The position numbers were made by a program, and so were the translations under genes. A stretch of DNA of 64,000 nt from the NCBI RefSeq assembly GCF_001570605.1, contig NZ_BBXG01000011.1, positions 124,001-188,000 of the forward strand, in the 5' to 3' direction. Below are positions 57,963-64,000 of this stretch, piece after piece; positions within the stretch are counted from its first letter, which is position 1; every line of letters starts with the position of its first letter. The notes beneath the pieces were generated by a model. The model was not told the DNA's origin and did no database searches. It saw only the letters and a list, made by a program, of their open reading frames with translations. Origin of the DNA: Herbidospora cretacea. Lineage in GTDB: Bacteria > Actinomycetota > Actinomycetes > Streptosporangiales > Streptosporangiaceae.

Positions 57963-59180
57963 ATGAAGCGCACCCTCGCCCTCGGCGGTGTGGCGGCCGG
58001 CCTGCTGGCCTCCGCCCTCGTCACCCAGCCGGCCAACGCGGCCGGCGACGTCGCCAGCGACCCGCTGGCCACGACCGGCATCGCGGCCAAGAACGTCGCG
58101 GCGCTGTGGCTGACCGAGAACGCCGCCAACCTGATCGCGGCCACGCCCTACGACGTGGAGACCACGGTCACCTCCAAGCACGTCTCGACCGGCGGCCCGA
58201 CGGCCGACACCAAGCCGGGTGTCGTCCCCGCCATCGGTGACGAGAAGGCCACCACGAGCACGTCGAAGAACGTCAACCTGCCCAAGACCACGGGCAAGGT
58301 GTTCTTCTCCGACGGGTTCGAGAACAAGGGCACCAAGTACTGGCCGAAGTGGGTCGCGAAGAACCCGCACTGGTGCACCGCCACCTCGGTTCAGTCGAAC
58401 TACCGCAACCTCGTCGCCACCGCCGGCAGCTGCGTCTACAACACCGAGACCAACAGCGCCACGATGCAGAACTGGGTGTTCGTCCCGGGTTACTACCAGG
58501 GCAAGACCCCGTGGGGCATCTACGTCGGCAAGCAGGCCTTCACCCACTACGACTACGACGTGTACGAGGACGGCGACCGCAACTACGCGTTCGTCACCGT
58601 GTACAACGGCCTCCAGCTCGGCACGGCCGCGCCCGTCGAGATCACCCAGGCCGAGTACGACACGTACCAGAAGAACGGTGGCGGCTTCACCACTCGCCGG
58701 AAGTACGAGAAGGTCGACGGCAAGTGGGTCACCAAGTACTACGCGTGGAAGTTCAAGGACGCCGGTCGCCTCGGTGACAACGTCGGCGGCCAGGGCTTCG
58801 CGTACAACCAGAAGGTCGGCCAGAGCGTCTTCGTGTTCGGCTACCCGAGCGGCTCGCACCCGGACGGCAACGCCGCCTACTCCGGCAAGACCCTCAAGTG
58901 GAGCTACGGCAAGACCTTCGGCGCCAAGGCCTCGGCCATCAAGGCCGAGGAGCTCGTCGGCGTGAAGTCCTCGTTCACCGGTGAGGGCTCGCTCGGCTCC
59001 GCGTGGATCGCGCAGTACAAGAACGCCCGTCGTCTGGGCTACCTGAACGGCGTGACCATCGGCGTCTCCGACACCGACGGCAACAAGCGCTACGACACCT
59101 CGGTCTCCGCCTACTTCGACGGCGAGACCTACGGCGTCTACAAGGCCGCCGCGAACCTGTGGACCGGTTCGATCGCGTAG
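57963..59180 (+). CDS. Secreted trypsin-fold pseudoprotease, array member 8 (S/N/S)
   Basis: A 405-residue exported protein. Ser156 replaces His, Asn207 replaces Asp; Ser343 aligns with the nucleophile but lies in GEGSLGS without the GG needed for the oxyanion hole. Shares with member 6 the 14-residue insert before the first cysteine and TAGSCVYNTETNSATM. The variable loop (APVEITQAEYDTYQKNGGGF...) is close to that of member 9. The Ca-loop-like DTDGNKRYD is complete. Ends LWTGSIA. Confidence 0.92.
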   Translation: MKRTLALGGVAAGLLASALVTQPANAAGDVASDPLATTGIAAKNVAALWLTENAANLIAATPYDVETTVTSKHVSTGGPTADTKPGVVPAIGDEKATTSTSKNVNLPKTTGKVFFSDGFENKGTKYWPKWVAKNPHWCTATSVQSNYRNLVATAGSCVYNTETNSATMQNWVFVPGYYQGKTPWGIYVGKQAFTHYDYDVYEDGDRNYAFVTVYNGLQLGTAAPVEITQAEYDTYQKNGGGFTTRRKYEKVDGKWVTKYYAWKFKDAGRLGDNVGGQGFAYNQKVGQSVFVFGYPSGSHPDGNAAYSGKTLKWSYGKTFGAKASAIKAEELVGVKSSFTGEGSLGSAWIAQYKNARRLGYLNGVTIGVSDTDGNKRYDTSVSAYFDGETYGVYKAAANLWTGSIA

Positions 59181-59195
59181 TCACGCGCCCGACGG

Positions 59196-59219
59196 AAGGC
59201 CCGGCTCCGGCCGGGCCTT
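59196..59219 (+). terminator. Hairpin terminator after array member 8
   Basis: AAGGCCCGGC-TCCG-GCCGGGCCTT, then TTCGTTTG. Confidence 0.9.
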
Positions 59220-59286
59220 TTCGTTTGCCCGTTCCAACGGGGTCATCTTGGACGGATGAGCCTCCGGATCGGTGCCATCAGACCAA

Positions 59287-59302
59287 TGTGATTTACATCA
59301 CA
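59287..59302. promoter_or_regulatory. Crp/GlxR-type box before array member 9
   Basis: TGTGATTTACATCACA, exact consensus. Confidence 0.82.
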
Positions 59303-59459
59303 TCATCACCTGTTGATAACAACCCGACCACGGCTCTGACCTCGGGTCTGACAGGTTACGAAAAGATCACGGCGTTTGAGGGGTTTCGGTCGCCCTCCGA
59401 TGAGCTACCCGGTGTGACGAACAGCCATGTAAGTTCCGGACTGCCCCTTTACTGACGCA

Positions 59460-59480
59460 TGGGACGCAAGAGGCGCCCCA
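59460..59480 (+). promoter_or_regulatory. Conserved 5' leader hairpin, member 9
   Basis: TGGGACGC-AAGAG-GCGCCCCA, one internal mismatch. Confidence 0.65.
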
Positions 59481-59506
59481 CGACAGAGCAAGAGGAGTTC
59501 CCCCTT

Positions 59507-60718
59507 ATGAAGCGCACTCTCGCCCTCGGTGGTGTGGCAGCCGGTCTGCTGGCTTCCGCTCTCGTCACCCAGCCGGCCTCCGCCGCCGGCGACGTCGCCT
59601 CCGACCCCTTGGCGACCACGGGCATCGCGGCCAAGAACATCGCGGCCCTCTGGTTGACGGAAGGCGCGGCGAACCTCATCAACGCGCTGCCGTACAACGT
59701 GGAGACCACGACCCCGGCCAAGCACGTCTCGACCGGCGGCCCCTCCGCCGACACCAAGCCGGGCATCGTCCCCGCCATCGGTGACGAGAAGAAGACCACG
59801 AGCACCTCGAAGAACATCAACCTGCCCAAGACCACGGGCAAGGTGTTCTTCGCCGACGGCGCCAAGAAGGACCCGGTGACCGGCAAGGTCGTCGCGGTCA
59901 ACCCCCGCTGGTGCACCGCGACCTCCATCCAGTCGACCTACCGCAACCTGGTCGCCACCGCCGGTAGCTGTGTCTACGACACGGAGACCAACTCGGCGAC
60001 CATGAACTACTGGGTGTTCGTCCCGGGTTACTACCAGGGCAAGACCCCGTGGGGCGTGTACGTCGGCAAGCAGGCCTTCACGCACTACGACTACGACGTG
60101 TACGAGGACGGCGACCGCAACTACGCGTTCGTCAACGTGTACAACGGCATCGCGCTCGGCCAGGGTGCGCCCGCCGAGATCACCGAGGCCGAGTACAACA
60201 CGTACCAGAAGAACGGCGGCGGCTTCCTCACCCGTAAGAAGACCGAGAAGGTCAACGGCAAGGACGTCACCAAGTACTTCGTGTGGAAGTTCAAGGACGC
60301 CGGTCGCCTGGGCGACAACGTCGGTGGCCAGGGCTTCGCGTACAACCAGAAGGTCGGCCAGAACGTCTACGTGTTCGGTTACCCGAGCGGTTCGCACCCG
60401 GACGGCAACCAGGCTTACACCGGTAAGACCCTCAAGTGGAGCTACGGCAAGACGTTCGCCGCCAAGGCTGCCGCCATCAAGGCTGAGGAGATCATCGGCG
60501 TCAAGTCCTCGTTCACCGGCCAGGGCTCGCTGGGTTCGGCGTGGCTGGCGCAGTACAAGAACACCCGCCGCCTCGGCTACCTGAACGGCGTGACCATCGG
60601 TGTCTCCGACACCGACAAGAACAACCGCATCGACACCTCGCTGTCGGCCTACTTCGACGGCGAGACCTACGGCGTCTACAAGGCCGCCGCGAACCTGTGG
60701 ACCGGCTCGATCGCCTAG
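59507..60718 (+). CDS. Secreted trypsin-fold pseudoprotease, array member 9 (S/N/S)
   Basis: A 403-residue exported protein. Ser154 for His, Asn205 for Asp, Ser341 in GQGSLGS. The second cysteine pair is lost. The insert before the first cysteine (ADGAKKDPVTGKVVAVNP) is different from that of members 6 and 8, but the variable loop (EITEAEYNTYQKNGGGF...) is nearly that of member 8, a mosaic pattern. DTDKNNRID and the LWTGSIA end are kept. ATG 59507 follows AGAGGAGTTCCCCCTT. Confidence 0.92.
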   Translation: MKRTLALGGVAAGLLASALVTQPASAAGDVASDPLATTGIAAKNIAALWLTEGAANLINALPYNVETTTPAKHVSTGGPSADTKPGIVPAIGDEKKTTSTSKNINLPKTTGKVFFADGAKKDPVTGKVVAVNPRWCTATSIQSTYRNLVATAGSCVYDTETNSATMNYWVFVPGYYQGKTPWGVYVGKQAFTHYDYDVYEDGDRNYAFVNVYNGIALGQGAPAEITEAEYNTYQKNGGGFLTRKKTEKVNGKDVTKYFVWKFKDAGRLGDNVGGQGFAYNQKVGQNVYVFGYPSGSHPDGNQAYTGKTLKWSYGKTFAAKAAAIKAEEIIGVKSSFTGQGSLGSAWLAQYKNTRRLGYLNGVTIGVSDTDKNNRIDTSLSAYFDGETYGVYKAAANLWTGSIA

Positions 60719-60741
60719 TCGATCCGCGTGACAGCTTGACG

Positions 60742-60771
60742 AAAAAGCCCGGCAATCCAGCCGGGCTTTTT
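60742..60771 (+). terminator. Hairpin terminator after array member 9
   Basis: AAAAAGCCCGGC-AATCCA-GCCGGGCTTTTT, then CTCGTTTTA: a classical intrinsic terminator. Confidence 0.93.
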
Positions 60772-60841
60772 CTCGTTTTATCAATGCTTTAGAGCACTTG
60801 CCGGAGTGATGTAAGTTTCTGGCTATCCCCTTTCTGGCGAA

Positions 60842-60862
60842 TGAGACGCAAGAGGCGTCTCA
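60842..60862 (+). promoter_or_regulatory. Conserved 5' leader hairpin, member 10 (perfect stem)
   Basis: TGAGACGC-AAGAG-GCGTCTCA is a perfect 8-bp stem. Relative to members 6-9 the third pair changed from G-C to A-T, a compensatory change. A TG-TAAGTT extended -10 lies at 60812-60817. No Crp-type box in this gap. Confidence 0.75.
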
Positions 60863-60888
60863 CGTCAAGTGCAAGGAGCGAACCCCCT

Positions 60889-61974
60889 GTGAAGCGCATC
60901 CTCCTTCCCGTCGGCGTGGCCGGCCTCGTCGCCGCCTCGTTAGCGGTCCCCGCGCACGCCGGCCCCAAGGTGGGCACCTCGGCCAAGCTGTCGACCCCCG
61001 CCGCGGCCGCCGACACCCTGGCGTTCTGGACCGAGGACGGCGGCAAGAACCTGAAGGCCGCCGCCCCCTACGGCCTGGAGCACGCCAGAGTCCCCAAGCA
61101 CGTCTCCACCGGCGGCCCGGCCGCCGACGGCAAGCCCGGCCTGGTGCCCGCCATCGGTGACGAGGCCAAGCCCACGACGACGACCAAGAACGTCAACCTG
61201 CCCAAGAGCACCGGCCGCGTGTTCTTCGTGCTCGGCGACGGCCTCTACTCCTGCTCGGCGTCGTCGATCCAGTCGGCGTACAAGAACCTGGTGGCCACCG
61301 CCGGCCACTGCGCCTACGACATCGAGAGCAACGCCAGCGTCGTCGGCAAGTGGGTCTTCATCCCCGGCTACTACCAGGGCAAGGCTCCCTGGGGCATCTA
61401 CGTCGGCAAGACCGCCTACACCCACTACGACTTCAGCGTGTACGAGGACGTCGACCGCGACTACGCGTTCGTCACCGTCTACAACGGCATCACGCCGGCC
61501 GACGGCAAGTGGAAGGACGTCGGCCGCCTGGGCGACAACGTCGGCGGGCAGGGGTTCGCCTACAACCAGAAGGTCGGCGCCCCGACCTTCGTCTTCGGCT
61601 ACCCGACCGCGGCCCACGGCGACGGCGACTACGCGTACACCGGCGGGACCCTGAAGTGGTGCTACGGCAAGCCGGTCTACCCCGTGGTCGAGAAGACCGT
61701 GAAGGCCGAGGAGCACATGGCCCTCAAGTGCTCGATGACCGGCGGCGCCTCCGGCGGCCCGTGGATCGTCAAGTACAGCAGCAACGCGCGCAAGGGCTAC
61801 ATCAACGGCGTGACCAGCCTCGGCGGCGACACCGACGGCAACCACCGCAGCGACCTGATCACCTCGCCCTACTTCGACGGCGAGACCTACTCGGTCTACA
61901 AGGCCGCGGCCCCGCTGTGGTCGGGCTCGATCGTCAAGAAGGACGGCACCCTCGGCATCAGCGAGGTTAAGTAA
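60889..61974 (+). CDS. Secreted trypsin-like serine peptidase, array member 10 (triad intact)
   Basis: A 361-residue exported peptidase from GTG 60889, with AAGGAG before it. Signal peptide ends PAHAG. His140 (TAGHC), Asp191 (DRDYAFV) and Ser288 (GGASGGP) form a complete triad, and both cysteine pairs are present. The variable loop is nearly absent (NGITPADGKWKDVGRLGD), making this the shortest fold core of the array. The Ca-loop-like DTDGNHRSD is kept and the end is SGSIVKKDGTLG. Likely an active extracellular protease that could be the partner or target-competitor of the inactive relatives. No hairpin terminator follows; the next Crp-type box begins six bases after the stop. Confidence 0.92.
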   Translation: MKRILLPVGVAGLVAASLAVPAHAGPKVGTSAKLSTPAAAADTLAFWTEDGGKNLKAAAPYGLEHARVPKHVSTGGPAADGKPGLVPAIGDEAKPTTTTKNVNLPKSTGRVFFVLGDGLYSCSASSIQSAYKNLVATAGHCAYDIESNASVVGKWVFIPGYYQGKAPWGIYVGKTAYTHYDFSVYEDVDRDYAFVTVYNGITPADGKWKDVGRLGDNVGGQGFAYNQKVGAPTFVFGYPTAAHGDGDYAYTGGTLKWCYGKPVYPVVEKTVKAEEHMALKCSMTGGASGGPWIVKYSSNARKGYINGVTSLGGDTDGNHRSDLITSPYFDGETYSVYKAAAPLWSGSIVKKDGTLGISEVK

Positions 61975-61980
61975 TAGCTG

Positions 61981-61996
61981 TGTGACTTAGGTCACA
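61981..61996. promoter_or_regulatory. Crp/GlxR-type box before array member 11
   Basis: TGTGACTTAGGTCACA, exact TGTGA-NNTANN-TCACA, 84 bp before the GTG start. Confidence 0.82.
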
Positions 61997-62080
61997 TTCT
62001 CTCTCCTCCCGTTTGTTTTCGGTCTCACGGTTAGTCACCTGGAAGATCCAATCCGCAACGGGAGGAAAGGGAGGGTCAAC

Positions 62081-63223
62081 GTGGACACTCGAGCACGCCT
62101 GAGCCTCGTGACCGCCGGCATCGCCGGATCCGCCGTACTGGTGGCATTACCGGCCAGCGCCGCCTCGCCCGCCGACGGACCCACGGTCTCCGTGGCAGAC
62201 GCCGACAACATCGCGGGCTTCTGGTTCCGCAGCAACAACAAGGCGCTGAAGGCGGCCACCCAGTGGGGCCCCGACGCCGAGACGGTCGCCAAGGTGGCCA
62301 AGCTGTCCTCGAAGGGCGGTCCCTCGGCCGACGGCAAGGCCGGCACCGTCTCTCCGACCGGACCGGGCGGTCAGGCCGGCACCTCGAAGAACATCAACAT
62401 CCCCAAGACGCTGGGCAAGGTCTTCTTCCAGAAGAACGGCAAGACCTACTGGTGCTCGGCGACCTCCATCCAGGCGAAGTACAAGAACCTGGTGGCCACC
62501 GCCGGCCACTGCGTCTTCGACACCGACGACAACGACCACATGCTCAACAGGTGGATCTTCGTCCCGGGCTACTACCAGGGCAAGGCCCCCTTCGGCGTGT
62601 ACGTCGCCAAGCAGGGCTTCACCCACTACGACTTCGACGTCTACGAGGACTACGACCGCGACTACGCGTTCGTCACCGTCTACAACGGCGTCAAGTTCGA
62701 GGCGACGAAGTCCGTCTCCGAGAAGACGTACAAGGGTCACGGCGGCGAGCGGTGGCGCGACAAGGGCAAGTGGTGGATCCTCACCGTCAAGGACGCCGGC
62801 CGCCTCGGCGACAACGTCGGCGGCCAGGGCCTGGCCTACAACCAGAAGGTGGGCGCCGGCGCGGTGTACGCCTTCGGCTACCCCGCGGCCCGTCACCCCG
62901 ACGGCAACAAGGCGTTCACCGGGGTCACCCCCAAGTGGTGCTACGGCAAGCCCAACCGTGAGGTCACGGACGCGTCCCTCAAGATCGAGGAGCAGATCGC
63001 GATCACCTGCTCGATGACGCCGGGCGCCGACGGCGGCCCGTGGCTGCTGAAGTACAGCAACGCCCGCCGCCTCGGTTACGTCAACGGCGTGACCAGCGCC
63101 TTCGCCGACTCGAACGGCAACGACCGCATCGACAAGATCACCTCGCCCTACTTCGACGGCGAGACGTACGACGTCTACAAGGCCGCGGCCAACAACTGGT
63201 CCGGCAGCATCGTCAAGAAGTAA
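62081..63223 (+). CDS. Secreted trypsin-fold protein, array member 11 (Ser-to-Asp at nucleophile)
   Basis: A 380-residue exported protein from GTG 62081 (GGGAGGG upstream). His143 (TAGHC) and Asp194 (DRDYAFV) are normal and both cysteine pairs are kept, but the nucleophile position is Asp317 in a perfectly preserved frame GADGGP. This is a single-site inactivation distinct from the broad decay in members 4-9. The variable loop is ~35 residues (FEATKSVSEKTYKGHGG...). Ca-loop-like DSNGNDRID is present. Ends NNWSGSIVKK. A strong terminator follows. Confidence 0.92.
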   Translation: MDTRARLSLVTAGIAGSAVLVALPASAASPADGPTVSVADADNIAGFWFRSNNKALKAATQWGPDAETVAKVAKLSSKGGPSADGKAGTVSPTGPGGQAGTSKNINIPKTLGKVFFQKNGKTYWCSATSIQAKYKNLVATAGHCVFDTDDNDHMLNRWIFVPGYYQGKAPFGVYVAKQGFTHYDFDVYEDYDRDYAFVTVYNGVKFEATKSVSEKTYKGHGGERWRDKGKWWILTVKDAGRLGDNVGGQGLAYNQKVGAGAVYAFGYPAARHPDGNKAFTGVTPKWCYGKPNREVTDASLKIEEQIAITCSMTPGADGGPWLLKYSNARRLGYVNGVTSAFADSNGNDRIDKITSPYFDGETYDVYKAAANNWSGSIVKK

Positions 63224-63240
63224 CACCTGTAGACAGGGCA

Positions 63241-63267
63241 GGGCCCGGCCTCCACGAGGCCGGGCCC
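63241..63267. terminator. Hairpin terminator after array member 11
   Basis: GGGCCCGGCCTC-CAC-GAGGCCGGGCCC, then TTTCGTC. It also ends the convergent malic enzyme transcript. Confidence 0.9.
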
Positions 63268-63272
63268 TTTCG

Positions 63273-64000
63273 TCATCTGCGGGCCACGCCGTCCTTGCGG
63301 GCCTGGTCGGCCACCGCGCGGGTGACGGCGGGGGCGACCCGGGGGTCGAACGGCGACGGGATGATGTAGTCGGCCCGCACCTCGTCGCCCACGACGCCGG
63401 CCAGGGCCTCGGCCGCGGCGATCTTCATGTTCTCGGTGATCGCGGTGGCCCTCACGTCGAGGGCGCCCCGGAAGACGCCGGGGAAGGCCAGCACGTTGTT
63501 GATCTGGTTGGGGAAGTCGGACCGCCCGGTCGCCACCACGGCGGCGTGCTTGGCCGCGACGTCGGGCAGGACCTCCGGCGTCGGATTCGACAGGGCGAAC
63601 ACGATGGCGTCCTGGGCCATCGAGGCGATGGCCCGCTCGGAGATCGTCGCGCCCGACAGCCCGATGAACACGTCGGCCCCGGCCAGCGCCGACTCGCTCG
63701 ACCCGGTCAGCCCGGCCTTGTTGGTCTCCCGGGACAGCGCGTCCTTGTACGGGTTCATGCCGGCCCGGCCCTCGAAGATCAGCCCCTTGCTGTCGGAGAC
63801 CGCGATGTCGCCGATGCCGGCGTTCAGCAGCATGCGGGTGACCGCGACCCCGGAGGCCCCGGCTCCCGCCACCACGGCCCGCAGTTCCCTGAGCGGGCGG
63901 CCGATCACCCGGGCGGCGTTGGTGAGCGCGGCGGTGGCGACGATGGCGGTGCCGTGCTGGTCGTCGTGGAAGACCGGGATCGACAGCCGCCGCCGCAGCT
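63273..64000 (-). CDS. NAD(P)-dependent malic enzyme, C-terminal part (5' end outside window)
   Basis: The minus-strand frame is open to the end of the window. It begins inside [16 protein letters not shown], the malic-enzyme metal/NAD junction motif, then has a Rossmann loop [15 protein letters not shown] and SDSKGLIF (NAD-type acidic residue), [28 protein letters not shown]. The product decarboxylates malate to pyruvate in the cytoplasm. About 243 C-terminal residues are visible; the N-terminal catalytic Tyr/Lys are outside. It is convergent with the protease array. Confidence 0.95.
   Translation of the reverse strand, partial: LRRRLSIPVFHDDQHGTAIVATAALTNAARVIGRPLRELRAVVAGAGASGVAVTRMLLNAGIGDIAVSDSKGLIFEGRAGMNPYKDALSRETNKAGLTGSSESALAGADVFIGLSGATISERAIASMAQDAIVFALSNPTPEVLPDVAAKHAAVVATGRSDFPNQINNVLAFPGVFRGALDVRATAITENMKIAAAEALAGVVGDEVRADYIIPSPFDPRVAPAVTRAVADQARKDGVARR

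Larger units (their letters stand above)
59181..59506 (+). promoter_or_regulatory. Intergenic control region between members 8 and 9
   Basis: A 326-bp gap: terminator, Crp/GlxR-type box (59287), TG-TAAGTT extended -10 (59430-59435), leader hairpin (59460-59480) and AGAGGAG. Nothing else supported. Confidence 0.72.

Noticed and set aside
1-64000. CRISPR arrays, tRNA or rRNA genes, integrases, transposases, toxin-antitoxin modules
   Set aside because: None recognised on either strand; the only tandem DNA repeats are coding or short intergenic units.

Overview
This is a very G+C-rich window from an actinomycete, most likely of the Streptosporangiales type (for example Nonomuraea, Streptosporangium or Microbispora); the genus is a guess. 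The evidence is the strong codon bias, frequent GTG and TTG starts, the fused actinobacterial 2-oxoglutarate decarboxylase/dehydrogenase (kgd type), a [3Fe-4S] P450 ferredoxin, a CebR box in front of a GH9 cellulase, and many large secreted multidomain proteins. I saw no tRNA, rRNA, CRISPR array, prophage or transposase.

Positions 1-7.6 kb: the end of an MBL-fold hydrolase, a FadR-type regulator, an NlpC/P60 wall hydrolase, and a leftward five-gene operon. The operon encodes the complete oxidative (non-phosphorylated) L-fucose pathway, with a mutarotase fused to the fucose dehydrogenase. The same palindrome lies in front of the regulator and, twice, in front of the operon. Positions 7.6-16.3 kb: a cytochrome P450, a small secreted protein bracketed by inverted copies of a dispersed repeat, a sugar-nucleotide/glycosyltransferase/methyltransferase/six-hairpin-like cluster, and a PPOX-ferredoxin-alcohol dehydrogenase operon. 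Three exact KstR-type palindromes sit at the promoters of this block.

Positions 16.3-21.4 kb: a secreted GDSL hydrolase with five FG-GAP repeats, a CmtR-like metal sensor with a short CDF transporter, an acetyltransferase pseudogene, an NTF2-like protein and an aldo/keto reductase. Positions 21.5-33.1 kb: a leftward sugar ABC operon with Gfo/Idh dehydrogenase and sugar isomerase genes, a divergent ROK repressor, and a 1299-residue secreted ThuA/sugar-dehydrogenase/CBM protein behind LacI-type operators. Positions 33.1-47.3 kb: oxidoreductases sharing a promoter element, a 26-residue translationally coupled ORF, a second MBL hydrolase, a GH9 cellulase under a perfect CebR box, a B3/4 protein, kgd, a DUF4097/PadR pair and a quinone-oxidoreductase-like gene.

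Positions 47.6-63.2 kb are the most striking part: eleven consecutive genes for homologous secreted trypsin-fold proteins. Members 1, 2 and 10 keep a full His/Asp/Ser triad. Members 4-9 have all lost the catalytic Asp (to Asn), the GxSGG motif and one disulfide pair, and several have also lost His or Ser. Member 11 has Asp in place of Ser. Seven members have a Crp/GlxR-type palindrome upstream, and six share a structured 5' leader. A fast-changing loop and a conserved calcium-loop-like motif suggest that a protease scaffold has been re-used as a set of non-catalytic secreted proteins. The window ends inside a malic enzyme gene.
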